This document shows positions 35,717 to 47,118 of a stretch of DNA of 64,000 nucleotides, in pieces (the stretch's first letter is position 1; each line of letters opens with the position of its first letter). Where the stretch lies: contig CAVVCH010000001.1 in assembly GCA_963746605.1 (NCBI GenBank), forward strand, positions 1 to 64,000, in the 5' to 3' direction. Below the pieces are notes generated by a model. The model was not told the DNA's origin and ran no database searches. It worked only from the letters and a program-made list of their open reading frames with translations. The stretch comes from CAVQSS01 sp963746605 (GTDB lineage: Bacteria; Desulfobacterota; RBG-13-43-22). Position numbers and translations under genes: made by a program.

Positions 35717-37188
35717 TTACATCTTTAGAATCCGGGCCACCTGAAGGGCGGCGGACTCGATAAACTGCCCGTATTCCCGGTCCGAGCGGCCGGAGGGCAG
35801 GGGGGTGTTCACGCTGACCGGATAATTCTGCAGCCTTTTTCGAGGATGAATGCCGAAGTCCGGGGGAAAACTGTTTTCAAAATACATATCCTGAAAGCCC
35901 GAAAATTTGAGGGCATGGGCCGTGGCGTCCAGAATGGCCCTTTCCCGGCGGGTAACCTTCTTTTCCTTCAGGGCCTGCGCCAAACCGGCCAGGCTTTCTC
36001 CGCCCTGGGTGCAGGCAATGTGCCCGTTCCGGTTGGCGGTCAGCATATGGTCCATGATGGACTGTTCGCTCACTTCCACCACAAAGACCCTTTGACGGTC
36101 ATGGATTTGATTGTATTGTTCCACCAACTGAATTACCCGGGGCATGGATACCGGGTTGCCGATCATGGCGGCCTGGGCGACGCTGGGCTTGACCTTGACC
36201 GGCCGGAAGACCCTTTTTTTAGGGGAAGGCTCCAGGTAGTAGCGATACACCGGGTTGGCATGGCGTGACTGGACGCCTATAATCTTGGGCAAGGCGGTGA
36301 TGAGACCGTAGCGATACAGTTTTAGAAACCCGGAGAGGATGGCGGTAATGTTGCCGGCATTGCCGATGGGGACCAGTAAGACCAGTCCCTCCAGATGATA
36401 ATCCAGGGCCTGGGCAATTTCGAAGGCATAGGATTCCTGCCCCAGGATCCGCCAGGCGTTTTTGGAATTTAACAGGGCCACCGGGTAATGGTCGGAAAGG
36501 TACTCCACCACCTTCATGCAATCGTCGAAGACCCCGGGATTTCAATGACGGTGGCGCCGCTGCCCAAGGGTTGGGACAATTGCTGCGGGGTGACTTTCCC
36601 TTGGGGGAGTAAGACGGCGGAGCGGACGGATTCCCCCAGATAGGCGGCATAGAGGGCGGCGGAGGCTGACGTGTCACCGGTCGAAGCGCAGATGGATAAG
36701 ACGCCCTTGAGCTTCTTTTCTTGAATGAGAAAGTTCAGATAACTGAGGGCACAGGCCATGCCCCGGTCTTTGAAGGAGGCGCTGGGGTTTTGGCCGTCGT
36801 TTTTGTAGTAGAATTCCAGACCGATCTCCCGGGTCAGTCCGGGATTGGCTTTGATGAGCGGGGTGTGGGCTTCTCCCAGATAGAGGATGGAGGGCAGGGG
36901 GATCACCGGGGCAATTAGTTCATGAAAACAGAAAATACCCCGAAGCGCCGGTTCGGTCAGCATGCGCCGGAAATCGAACACCTTTTGCCAATGGGCCCCG
37001 GAACGCGAAGTAAGCGCCCCGTCGTTCCTGTTTTCAATCATCAAAACTCCGCCACAGGTCGGACAAGTGTAGAGCAGGGTATCGATGGAATGGGTCTCGG
37101 AACAGTTTAAACAGTTGTATTCCAATCGACCGCCGATTTTCGGCAGTAAGTGGGGTTGTATTTTTTTGGGGAAGGCCTGAAGTTCCAT
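35717..37188 (-). CDS. thrC: threonine synthase, one frameshift
   Basis: About 490 residues; converts O-phosphohomoserine to threonine with PLP. The N-terminal part (36514-37188) holds a zinc-ribbon-like pair CLNCSE/CPTCGGVL, then YYKNDGQNPSASFKDRGMA with the PLP lysine in SFKDR and ICASTGDTSASAALYAAY. It ends out of frame at EIPGSSTIA. The second part (35717-36517) continues VFDDCMKVVEYLSDHYPVAL with the PLP-phosphate loop PIGNAGNITAIL. Adding one G to the GGGG at 36532-36535 (plus-strand C) restores EIPG-VFDDC. As an amino-acid biosynthesis gene with an otherwise perfect sequence, it is most likely intact in the organism. Confidence 0.9.
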
Positions 37189-37270
37189 AAGCGCTCCTTA
37201 GTAAGTATATACTGAATAAAGACAAAAAACCTCAAATCGCCGTTCAGATTGAGACGGCTTCAGCTTTCAT

Positions 37271-37381
37271 TGTCATTCTGAAGGAGCAAAGCGACTGAAG
37301 AATCCCGGGCAGGCTCTGAGCTGGAAGACGAGATCCTTCGCTTCACTCAGGATGACAAGCCAACGAAGTCACAGGATGACA
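37271..37381 (+). repeat. dispersed repeat, family C copy 2
   Basis: GTCATTCTGAAGGAGC through GAAGACGAGATCCTTCGCTT to CACAGGATGAC; shares the CTGGAAGACGAGATCCTTC and CACTCAGGATGACAAGC blocks with the copy at 42929-43178. It occupies most of the gap between thrC and the HAD hydrolase gene. Confidence 0.7.
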
Positions 37382-37467
37382 ATAAGAGATTAATTTTTTT
37401 TATGATATTATTGTGAAATAGGGTAGGGTGTCAAATTAAATTGAAATCGGTTTTCCAAGGGAGGATT

Positions 37468-38136
37468 ATGTGTGCAACCAATAAAAATTTGAAAGCTATT
37501 TTATTTGATATGGATGGTGTTTTGGTGGATAGTATGAACTATCACATGCAATCATGGAAACAACTACTTGAAATATATGGTATATATATAACTGAGCAAT
37601 TTATCTATGAACATGAAGGCGCCATGGGCATTGATATCATACGGACTTTATTCGATAAAGCAGGGTCGGCGGTTGATGAGGATCAGATACTGGATATCTA
37701 TGATCAGCAGAATCGGATCTTTCGAGAAGAGTACTTGGGTAAAGTCCGTCTTTATCCGGAGACCCTGACTCTGATCGAAGGATTTCAGCAGCGCGGGTGG
37801 CGTCTAGGGTTGGTAACCAGTTCCCGGATGAATTTGGTTGAACAGATCTGGGAGGATCATCACTGCCTGAGTCGTTTTGATACGATCGTCACCGCGGACG
37901 ATGTAACGCGGTTTAAACCCAATCCCGATCCATATCTTAAAGCGTTGGAAAAATTAGAACAGGAATCAGAAGGCTGTCTGGTTGTCGAAAATGCCCCGGC
38001 CGGGATTGAGGCCGCCAAGGCCGCCGGTTTAATCTGCTATGCTGTTACGACCACCTTGCCCCGAGAGAGTCTTTGCCGGGCCGACAAAATATTTCCGGAT
38101 TTAGGATCCCTGGGGACCTATCTAAATTCTTTGTAA
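37468..38136 (+). CDS. HAD-superfamily phosphatase/phosphomutase (beta-phosphoglucomutase-like)
   Basis: A 222-residue HAD hydrolase from ATG 37468, set by the AAGGGAGGATT site just upstream. Motif I is FDMDGVLVDS, with Asp nucleophile and Asp general acid at about residues 14 and 16. The cap domain is alpha-helical (subclass I). Motif II is LVTSSRMN, and motif III/IV are FKPNPDPYLKALEKL and CLVVENAPAGIEAAKAAGL. The pattern fits beta-phosphoglucomutase and related sugar-phosphate phosphatases; the substrate is unknown. It is a single-gene unit, divergent from thrC and convergent with ftsY. Confidence 0.88.
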   Translation: MCATNKNLKAILFDMDGVLVDSMNYHMQSWKQLLEIYGIYITEQFIYEHEGAMGIDIIRTLFDKAGSAVDEDQILDIYDQQNRIFREEYLGKVRLYPETLTLIEGFQQRGWRLGLVTSSRMNLVEQIWEDHHCLSRFDTIVTADDVTRFKPNPDPYLKALEKLEQESEGCLVVENAPAGIEAAKAAGLICYAVTTTLPRESLCRADKIFPDLGSLGTYLNSL

Positions 38137-38189
38137 TTTAATTAACGTCTGATAAGATATATTATGTAAACTAAAACAAGAAAAAAATA

Positions 38190-39221
38190 TTATTGAAATA
38201 TGGCCTGAACAAATTCCCTCGGGTTGAAGGGTTGTAAGTCATCTACTTTTTCCCCTATCCCGATCTGGGCGATGGGAATTTTAAGTTCCTGGCAGATCCC
38301 TACTACAATCCCTCCTTTGGCGGTTCCGTCTAATTTCGTTAAGATAAGTCCGGTAATCGGCATGGCCTCGTTAAATAGTCTGGCTTGGGAAATGGCGTTC
38401 TGCCCCATAGTGGCATCAAGGACCAGTAAAGTCTGATGAGGCCCTTCCGGGAATTCTTTTCGAATGGTTCGATGAATTTTCTTTAATTCCTCCATCAAAT
38501 TCACCCGGGTGTGGAGCCGTCCGGCGGTATCGATCAGCACGATATCCATTCCCCGGGCTCGGGCGGCCTGAAGGGCGTCATAAACCACAGCCGAAGGATC
38601 TGAGCCTTCTTTCTGGCGAATGATTTCTGCCTGGGAGCGGTTGGCCCAGATCTCCAACTGTTCCCCGGCTGCAGCCCGAAAGGTATCCCCGGCGACCAGC
38701 ATGACTTTTTTTCCGGCCCTTCGGTATTGATGGGCCAGTTTTCCAATCGTGGTAGTCTTTCCGACCCCATTGACACCGATCACTAATATAATTAAAGGCT
38801 TAGATGCTTGATCGGAGGTTTTGTCCGGCACCTCCAAGAAACGCACTATTTCCTCCTGGAGGGTTTCTCTCAGGCGTTCCGGGTTATCCAATTCCCTCCG
38901 TTTCACTTTTTGTTGAACCAAAGCGATCAGGGCCTGGGTGGTGTCCACCCCTAAATCCGAAGTAATCAGAATCTCTTCCAGATCGTCCAACAGGTCTTCG
39001 TCGATCTCCTTTTTTCCGAGGACCAGTTGATCGACTCGCCCGACAAAAGATTCCCGGGTCTTGGTCAGACGTTCTTTAAGTCGCTGAAAAAATCCCTTGT
39101 GATTCTCTTGGGGCTCTTCCCCCTGATCGATCGCTTCGGCGGATACCGGCCCTTCCGCCGGGGCCCCGGCTGGAGAACCTTCTGGAGGTTCATCTTCTTT
39201 TTTGCGAAACCATTTCAACAT
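38190..39221 (-). CDS. ftsY: signal recognition particle receptor FtsY
   Basis: A 343-residue SRP-receptor GTPase for co-translational membrane targeting. An acidic N-terminal region (1-60) precedes the NG domain. G1 is GVNGVGKTTTIGKLA (about 149-163), then the insertion-box region GDTFRAAAGEQLEIW, G3 DTAGRLHTR, G4 TKLDGTAKGG and the C-terminal IGIGEKVDDLQPFNPREFV. It starts directly after the smc stop (one base gap), so the two are cotranscribed, a common arrangement. Confidence 0.97.
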   Translation of the reverse strand: MLKWFRKKEDEPPEGSPAGAPAEGPVSAEAIDQGEEPQENHKGFFQRLKERLTKTRESFVGRVDQLVLGKKEIDEDLLDDLEEILITSDLGVDTTQALIALVQQKVKRRELDNPERLRETLQEEIVRFLEVPDKTSDQASKPLIILVIGVNGVGKTTTIGKLAHQYRRAGKKVMLVAGDTFRAAAGEQLEIWANRSQAEIIRQKEGSDPSAVVYDALQAARARGMDIVLIDTAGRLHTRVNLMEELKKIHRTIRKEFPEGPHQTLLVLDATMGQNAISQARLFNEAMPITGLILTKLDGTAKGGIVVGICQELKIPIAQIGIGEKVDDLQPFNPREFVQAIFQ

Positions 39222-39222
39222 A

Positions 39223-42200
39223 TTAATTCAACACATGATCCAGGCGGACGGATACTAATTTGGAAATGCCCGGTTGTTCCATGGTGACCCCGTAGAGCGC
39301 GTCGGCCATCTCCATGATTCTCCGATTGTGGGTGATGACAATGATCTGGGAGTTATCCACCAGCCCGTGGACGAATTTTTTGAAACGCTCCACATTGGCT
39401 TCGTCCAGAAAGGCGTCAATTTCATCCAGCAGGCAGAAAGGGCTCGGCTTAACCAGATAGATCGAGAATACCAGGGCCAGGGCGGTCAGGGCTTTTTCCC
39501 CGCCCGAGAGCAGTCCCATGCTGGTCAGACGCTTTCCCGGGGGATGAATAATGATATCGATTCCCGCTTCCAGCGGATCTTCTTCATTCACCAAAGAAAG
39601 CTTGGCCGTCCCGCCGCCAAACAATATGGGGAAAACCAGGTCCATTTTTTCCTGGATGGCCTTAAAAGTGGACAAAAACAATTCCTTGGAGGTAGCGTTG
39701 ATTTTTTGAATAGCCCGTTTCAAAGAATCGATCGATTTCAACAGATCCTCTTCCTGGGACTGGTAAAAATCATGGCGCTCCTTGAAGGCCTGGAATTCCT
39801 CAATGGCCGTCAAGTTAACCTCCCCGATCTGGTCTATTTTTTCCCTCAGTTCCCGCCTTTTCTGCGAGAGGGCTGAAAATTCTTCTTCGCTGGGACGAGG
39901 CCTTTCCAGGACTTCCTCCAATTCACACCCGAACTGTTCTCGGGTCTTCTCTTGCAAGTGTTCCAGTTTAAGCGCTACCTGAGCGGTCTGAAGCTGCAAG
40001 GCATGGAGCCTGGTTTCCTGTTCGCTGATTTGGGACCGTTTCTCTTGGGAATCGGCCTCCACCCGATCTTTCTCCTGCTGCCCCTGTTCCCAGGCCTGGT
40101 TCGTCGCTTGAATCAAGGCTTCCAATCTTTCCAGTTCGGCTCTGGAAAGGACCAAGGAGCGTTGGGCCTCGGCCACTTTATGGGACAGATCCTCCGTACG
40201 CCGATCTCCGGCGGCCAGTCGGTCCGTTAATTTCTGCCGTCGGCTTTGCCTGTCCGCCAAGGCTTCCTGAAGGCGGAGCGCTTCTTTGGTCAGGTGATCC
40301 CCTTTTTCCTTCAGTACCGAATACTCGGTGTAAATTCGAGTCAAGACCTCCCGGGCCTCCTCCAGTCGTTTCCCCAGCGTTTTTCCCGTTTCTTCATCGT
40401 CATGAAGCCTGTTTCTCAAGACGGCCACTTCCTCGTTCAGGGCTTCTTCCTGGGTCCGGTGGATTTCCTCCTCGGAATTTTCGGAAGCCACCAGGGAACG
40501 GGTCTCTTCTTCTTCGATGGCGATCAAGGTTAGACGGCGTTGCAGGGGTTTGGTCTCCTCCTGATAGCCGAACTGGATTTTCTCCAGTTCCGATTTTCTC
40601 TTTTCCGATTCCCCTATGTGGGACTCCAAATCGGCCAGTTGTTTTTCCAGATCCCGGAGTCTTTCGGTGTGGCTATCCAGCGCGGCTCTTTTTTCACGGA
40701 GCGTGTGTTTCTCCGCTCCGAATCTGCCCTTCCAGCCGGCGGATCAGATTTTTCTGGAAAAGGATCCCGGATTCCATTTTTCCGGAGCTGCCTCCGGAGA
40801 TCACCCCGAGCCGACTGATGACATCCCCTTCCGGCGTAACCAGGGCGTTTTTTCCACCCCGGTCTTCCCAGATTTTCCACCCCTTTTCCAGGTCGGGAAC
40901 CAGCAGAAACTCTCCCAACAGGTGCTCCACCCAGGATTGCAGTTCGGATTTCACAACCACTTTGGAAATCAGAGGCTGAAAGCCATTGCCCGATCCATGG
41001 GCGGAGGCGCCCTCTTCCGGGCTCGCCGGCTGGGATTGATTCAACAAGAGAAAAGTGGCCTTTCCGGCCTGGGAGCCCCTGAGTTGCCGGATGCCCTCCA
41101 GCGCTTCCCCGTGATCCTGAACGATCACGGCTTGCAGGCTTTCACCCAGGGCCGCTTCCACGGCGGCTTCGAACCCGGGCTCGGTCTCGATCCCTTCGGC
41201 CAGCAGGCGAATCCGCTCCTTTCCTTCTTCTCCGGCTGGCCGATCTTTGTGCAGCAGGGAGCGGACGCCGTTCTGATAACTCTGATAGTTATCCCGAATT
41301 TGTTGGAGATTCTTGATCTGTCCCTGGTCCTGGAGAAGAAGCCTTTCCTGTTCCTTAAGCTCCCCTTCCAACTTCTGCCGGATGATGAGCCAGTTCCCCC
41401 CGCCCTCCCCTTTTTTGCTCCAGATCCGCTCGCAGGTCGGCGACTATTCTCTGTTCCCGGTTGATTTTATCGGCGCCTTCCGCAGAGAGGCGATTCAGGT
41501 GGTCCAGACGTTCATTCAACTGATCGCGCTCTTCTTCCTGCCGGGCCAGCCGAAGGTTTCGATCCTCTCGGAGTTTGATCAGTCCCAGACGGAGATTACG
41601 AACGCGCGTCTGTTCCGACAAGGCGTTCAGCAACTGGTCTTTATTGGTTTCCAATTCCTGCTGGTGGGAACCCTGTTCGTTTTTCAAGCGGTTCACCGTC
41701 TCCTCTTGGACGGTCACCCGCTCTTGTTCGAGTTGCACCCGCTCCTGAAAGGATTGCAAGGTTTCCCTCAGGGTCTGCGCTTCGACCTCCTTATCCTGCA
41801 GCCAGGCCTGGATTTCATTAAGCTCCTGCTCGGTCTCCGAACGTTCCCTTTCCAGGCCTGCTTGTTCCTGTTGAAGCTGTTGGAGCAAGCCTTCCTGCTT
41901 TTCTTTGGAAACCTTTTGCTGGGTATCCTGTTCCTGGAGGGATTTCAGGCGCCGATCGGTTTCGCCTAACTGCGCTTGAATTTGCTGAAGGCGATTTTGA
42001 ACGGCCGTTATTTCGTCCTTCGAGGCCCGCAATTGCCCCTGTTGGAATTCCAACTCCTTTTCCAGGCGGGTTCTTTCTTCCTCGATGTCACCATACTCCC
42101 GCAGGGTCAGCGTCAGTTCGATTTCTTTCAAAGCCTGGCGGGCTTCCTTGAAACGTTCGGCCTTTTTGGCTTGGCGGTAAAGGGAATTCATCTGCCGCTT

Positions 42201-42803
42201 GACCTCGGCGATCACATCCCCGACCCGTAAGAGGTTTTGCTGGGTCAACTCCAGCTTGCGCAGGGTTTCCTGTTTGCGGTGTTTATATTTGGAGATGCCG
42301 GCGGCTTCTTCGATCCAATGCCGGCGGTCCTCCGGTTTGGAATCGATAATGGCCCCGACCCGGCCCTGTTCGATGACGGCGTAAGCCCGACTGCCCACTC
42401 CGGTACCCATAAACAGGTGGGTAATGTCCTTCAGACGGCAGGCTTGATTGTTGATGGCATACTCGCTTTCTCCGTCCCGGAACAGCCGCCGGGTAATGAC
42501 CACTTCGCTGAAGCCGGCCATTTCCGGGGGAAAGGAGCCATTGTCATTATCCAGAACCAGGGAGACTTCGGCCATGCCGACCGAAGACTTGCCGTTGGAA
42601 CCGGCGAAGATGACATCCTCCATGCCTTTCCCTCGAAGCTGCTTGGGGCTTTGTTCCCCCATGACCCATTTAATGGCGTCCACAATATTGCTTTTGCCGC
42701 AACCATTTGGGCCAACCACCCCGCTGATCCCCTTGGGAAAAGGGATGATCGTCTTTTCGGGAAAAGACTTAAAACCGTTCAATTCAAGTCGTTTGATTTT
42801 CAT
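39223..42803 (-). CDS. smc: chromosome segregation ATPase SMC, two frameshifts
   Basis: About 1,190 residues; the SMC subunit of bacterial condensin. Segment 1 (41355-42803) holds the N-terminal head, LNGFKSFPEKTIIPF, Walker A VVGPNGCGKSNIVDA, and the first coiled coil. Segment 2 (40694-41371 frame) holds the hinge region, GFEAAVEAALGESLQAVIVQ. Segment 3 (39223-40629) holds the second coiled coil, signature LLSGGEKALTALALVF, Walker B FCLLDEIDAFLDEANV. Frame breaks lie at the C6/C-rich run 41396-41401 and near 40725; in each case the correct continuation reads on in another frame (NWLIIRQKLEGELKEQE; EKHTLREKRAALDSHTERL). An intact gene is expected in the cell. Confidence 0.93.
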
Positions 42804-42928
42804 GGGGCCTATTGTAACGGGAGCAATCCGGACTTGTAAAGAAAAAAATACTATAGGGGGTATTCGGATAGTAGGTAGCTACTATATGTGGTGGCCAGTC
42901 TGCGGGTTATTCGGGGGCGGTAAAAAAT

Positions 42929-43178
42929 GATGGATTCGCAAAAAGTCCGTCAGAGAGAGTTTGTCATTCTGAGCGAATACTAATAATATAGTTTTTTAAT
43001 CTAGTTAAGCGAACATTCCCAGAGTTTACCCTGAACGAAAAGCAAGACCCTGCGCGGAGTTTATCCTGAGCTGGAAGACGAGATCCTTCACTTCGTTCAG
43101 GATGACAAAGCAAGCGAAGGACTCAGGATGAGGGCAGGCGAAGGGTTCATGGTGACAGAAGGTGAAGGGGTCAGGATG
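42929..43178 (+). repeat. dispersed repeat, family C copy 3
   Basis: GATTCGCAAAAAGTCCGTC, then GTTTGTCATTCTGAGCG and three degenerate CAGGATGA-type units, ending just before the glyS stop. It matches copy 1 (7791) at its left end and copy 2 (37271) in the middle. The 384-bp gap between smc and glyS holds nothing else. Confidence 0.8.
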
Positions 43179-43187
43179 GGCCCTGTT

Positions 43188-45262
43188 TTATATCAATGAA
43201 AACAAGGCGAACTTGTTAAAAAGAGAGGTCAATTCCAATAGCAGGGCCAGTCGATTGTTTTTTATTTTTTCGTCCGGCGACATGACCAAAACCTGCTCAA
43301 AAAAACGATCGATATGCTCCCTTAAATCAGCAAGATTTTGTAAATAATCGCTATAGGATCTTTTTTCTAGAAGTTGGTTCAATTTTTCTTTGTTTTCATT
43401 TATTTTTTCAAATAATTTAGTCTCTGCTTCTTCCTGAAACAGAACATCCCTGACGGCTTCTATTGTGGAGGAATCAATACCTTTAAGTATGTTTAACGCC
43501 CTCTTACACCCTATAGTTAATGAAGAAAATTCACTATTATTTTGAAACTGATTTAGCGCCCGGGTACGAAGACGAACCTCGTTGAGGTCATTCCAGCCGG
43601 CGGCCAGGACGGCCTCGACGACTTCTTTTTTTCTTCCTTCGGAAGTTAACAAATATTCCAGGCGAAGGCCAAAAAACTCCATAAGGTTCCCTTTGACCCT
43701 ACCGGGTTCCAAGACCGAAAGCCCACGGTAGGGGAAGATAGCCCGGTCCAACGCCTCTTCCAGATTAAGATAATACTCCCTGGCCCACGTGATCAGGATG
43801 ACCCCCTGGGCCTGACGGCGCAGGGCGTAGGGATCGGCCGATCCGGTGGGAATCTGGTTCAAGCTGAAGAAGCCGGCCAGGGTATCGAGCCGGTCGGCCA
43901 AACCGACTAAAGCCCCCGTATCGGAATTGGGAGGAAGGTCTTGGGCGGATAGTGGGAGATAATGTTCAAAAATGCCTTGAGCGACTTCGGGGTCTTCTCC
44001 TGAAAGCCGGGCATACTCTCGGCCCATGACCCCCTGCAGACTGGGAAATTCACCGACCATGTGACTAGTCAGGTCGGCCTTGGCCAGACGGGCGCATCGT
44101 TTGACCCGGGCTTCCTTTTCCGGGACCAGGAGACGAGCCAGATACGAGGCCAGTTCGGTTACCCGTTCCATCTTCTCGTAGGAAGTGCCCAATTGGGAAT
44201 GAAAAACGACTCCCCGAAGTCGTTCGACTTTCCCTTCCAAGGGTTCCTTGGTGTCCTCCTGATAAAAAAAACGGGCATCGGAAAGGCGGGCGCGAAGGAC
44301 CTTTTCATGCCCGCGGATAACCCGTTGCTCGTCGCTAACCTGGGTATTGTTGACGGCAATGAACCGATTGATCAGCGTGTTCCCTTCGTCGACCAGCGGA
44401 AAATAACGCTGGTGCTCTTTCATCGAGGTCACCAGAACCTCGGCCGGGAGCTTAAGAAAATCCGGATCGAATTGACCGGTTACGGGCACCGGCCACTCCA
44501 CCAGGTTCGTCACTTCTTCCAGGAGTTGTTGATCGATCAAGACCTGCCCCCCGGCCTGGCGGGCCTGAAATTCCAGTTCCCGGGTTAAAATGGACCTTCG
44601 TTCCTGAGGGTCGACGACCACTTTCCCGGAGAGTAGACGCTCCGGATAATCACCGGCCTGTTCCAGGGAAATGGGGGCGGGAGCCATAAAGCGGTGCCCA
44701 TAGGTTTGGCGGCCGCTGGCGATTCCCTCCAGGCGTGAAGGGGATAACCTCGGCGCCGTAAAGAGCCACGATCCAATGGATGGGCCGGGCGAAGCGTAAG
44801 CTCGACGTACCCCAGCGCATATTTTTGGGGAAAGACAGGTCCAGGATGAGTTGGGGGAGCAATTCGGGCAGAACAGTGGAGGCGCTTTGACCGGTGATTT
44901 TTTTCTTCAACCCCAAGTAGACCCCCTTGGGGGTTTCCAGGAGGCTGAGATCCTCCACGCTTACCCCTTTGGCTCGGGCGAAGCCCAGGGCCACCTTGGT
45001 CGGACTGCCGTCGTCTCCGAAGGCCGCCGAACGGGGCGGGCCGATAATGATTTCCTCCCGGTCGGTCTGAAGCGGTTCCAGCCCGCAAACCAAGCAGGGC
45101 CAGCCTCCGGGGGGTGCCGACGGTCTTTATTTCCCGGTAGGGCAAGCGGGCCTGCTGGAGACGCTCCTCCGCCAGCCGCCGCAAAGATTCCAAGGCCCCG
45201 AGAACGAAACGGGCGGGAATTTCTTCGGTCCCAATTTCCAAAAGCAGATCTTGACCCATCAT
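43188..45262 (-). CDS. glyS: glycyl-tRNA synthetase beta subunit, two frameshifts
   Basis: About 690 residues; the tRNA-binding beta subunit of the alpha2-beta2 glycyl-tRNA synthetase. It starts LLLEIGTEEIPARFVLGALE (45262 down), with GTPRRLALL near residue 55. After a one-base shift near 45096 the frame continues VCGLEPLQTDREEIIIGPP and FPKNMRWGTSSLRFARPIHW. After a second shift near 44733 it continues LEGIASGRQTYGHRFMAP to the long ORF 43188-44687, which includes EVLVTSMKEHQRYFPLVDE and the C-terminal anticodon-binding domain. All family blocks are present, so the breaks are probably sequence errors. Confidence 0.93.
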
Positions 45263-45404
45263 TTCCTCTTCTTCCTGTCTTTTAATTCAATCCCCTTATG
45301 CCAAGGGGGCACTCGCGAAGGACAAAATAATTGACCTGGTGGGGTCTTTCGTCGGGCCGGGTTCATATTACACTATTAATGTGTCTAGTTTTAACCATTT
45401 TCGT

Positions 45405-46274
45405 CTAAGCCAGCAAGGGAAACCCCAGGGCTTCCCTTAACGCCAGATAGGCCTGCGCTACCAGGCGAGCCATGTCCCGGACCCGGGCGATATAGCTGGT
45501 CCTTTCGGTGACACTGATGGCTCCCCGGGCATCCAGGATATTAAAGGTGTGGGAACATTTCAAACAAAAATCATAGGCCGGCAAGGGCAATTTCAAACCC
45601 ACCAGGCGGTGGCATTCCTGTTCGTACGATCGAAAACTCTCCCGGAGTTGTTCCACGTCGGCCTGGTCAAAATTATAGGTGGAAAATTCAAATTCCGAAC
45701 GATGATGGATTTCCCGGTAGGTTACCTCCCGGTTCCATTTTAGGTCATAGACATTGTCCACATCCTGGAGGTACATGGCGATCCGTTCCAGGCCGTAGGT
45801 CAATTCCACTGAAATGGGAGCCAGGTCGATCCCCCCGCACTGCTGAAAATACGTAAATTGTGTGATCTCCATGCCGTCCAGCCAGACCTCCCACCCTAAC
45901 CCCCAGGCTCCCAGGGTGGGTGATTCCCAATCATCTTCCACAAAACGCAGGTCGTGGTCTAAGGCTCGAATGCCGAAACTCTCCAGGCTTTTCAGGTAAA
46001 GGTCCTGCACTTCCAGCGGTGAAGGTTTGAGCAGTACCTGATACTGGTAGTAATGCTGCAAGCGGTTGGGGTTTTCCCCATATCGTCCATCCGTGGGCCG
46101 ACGGGAGGGCTCCACATAGGCCGCCTTCCAGGGTTCGGGTCCCAGCGACCTCAAAAAAGTGGCCGGGTGAAAAGTGCCGGCCCCGACTTCGACATCATAG
46201 GGTTGCAGGAGCAGGCAACCCTGGTCCGCCCAATACCGGTTTAACGATTGAATAAGATCCTGAAAGGTCAGCAC
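45405..46274 (-). CDS. glyQ: glycyl-tRNA synthetase alpha subunit
   Basis: A 289-residue catalytic subunit of bacterial glycyl-tRNA synthetase. Visible are LTFQDLIQSLNRYWADQGC at the N-terminus, PYDVEVGAGTFHPATFLRSLGPEPW, YVEPSRRPTDGRYGENPNRLQHYYQYQ and GWEVWLDGMEITQFTYFQQCGG. Later come ELTYGLERIAMYLQDV and ISVTERTSYIARVR. Length and start are normal. It lies between recO (18 bases upstream) and glyS (142 bases downstream). Confidence 0.98.
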   Translation of the reverse strand: MLTFQDLIQSLNRYWADQGCLLLQPYDVEVGAGTFHPATFLRSLGPEPWKAAYVEPSRRPTDGRYGENPNRLQHYYQYQVLLKPSPLEVQDLYLKSLESFGIRALDHDLRFVEDDWESPTLGAWGLGWEVWLDGMEITQFTYFQQCGGIDLAPISVELTYGLERIAMYLQDVDNVYDLKWNREVTYREIHHRSEFEFSTYNFDQADVEQLRESFRSYEQECHRLVGLKLPLPAYDFCLKCSHTFNILDARGAISVTERTSYIARVRDMARLVAQAYLALREALGFPLLA

Positions 46275-46292
46275 GCTACCTCCTTAACCATT

Positions 46293-47055
46293 CTAACGGT
46301 AGGGTTCCTGGATCTCCCGGAGGACCCGGGCAGATCCCAGTTCCCGGCCCAGAACTTGTAAACGAAATTTTTCCAACAGCGTTTCAATCTCCGCCCGGGT
46401 GCCGGACGTGAAACGCAGGCGCACGGCCTGGCGCAGTTCCATCCGATTCGCCTGCCTCAAACTTTGGAGGGCTCCCGGCGACAGCGCTATTCCGCTTTGC
46501 CCGTTCGCGCATTCCCGGCACCGGATCATTCCCGGACCCGGTAAAAATACGGCCTGGTGCAAATCCGGCCCCCTTTTCCCGCAGGCCTGGCAGGCCTCAA
46601 AAGACAGTCCGTACCCGGCCAGTTGGAGTAGCTTCAACTGAAAGAGCGGGCCAATTTCCGGATCCCCCTTTTCCCGGTCCAGAATCTCCAGCGTCTGGCG
46701 CAAGAGCGCATAGGTCTCAGCGGTTGGGGTCTTTCACCGGGACCAGCCTCTGGATCAGTTCACAGGCGAAGGCCGCCAACCCCCATTTTCGGAAATCCCC
46801 GCGAATGCCGTTAAAGGGTTCGATCAATTCTCCGGAGTCGATTCGAATCCAGACATTGGAGGGCTTTTCAAAAAGTTCCAATCGGGACCGGCTGAGCGGT
46901 TCCAGACAATGGATAAAACGTTTTTTACTTTTCTTGGCCCCTTTGGCGATCCCTTTCAACCGTCCCAGCGAGGGACATAGAAAGTCCACCACCAGATCCG
47001 ACTCGCCGGCCGGTTTATTCTGGAGGACGATGGCCTCACTGGACAGGGCGGGCAT
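46293..47055 (-). CDS. recO: DNA repair protein RecO, one frameshift
   Basis: About 250 residues; mediator that loads RecA with RecR/RecF. The N-terminal OB-fold half (46717-47055) reads SSEAIVLQNKPAGESDLVVD and GRLKGIAKGAKKSKKRFI and stops out of frame at VKDPNR. The second half (46293-46703) continues AETYALLRQTLEIL, the zinc-finger-like CQACGKRGPDL...CRECANG and LLEKFRLQVLGRE. A one-base indel near 46716-46726 (a CCCC run) splits them. The conserved recO-glyQ order supports the call. Confidence 0.9.
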
Positions 47056-47118
47056 GGCTTGATTTTTACATCCCTATTTGAGAATTTTATTTCAGCCAAA
47101 AATTTCAAAAATTTTTGG

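Noticed and set aside
39274..42930. Several long plus-strand ORFs opposite smc
   Set aside because: They are antisense shadows produced by the regular codon pattern of a long coiled coil; none has a ribosome-binding site or recognisable domain.
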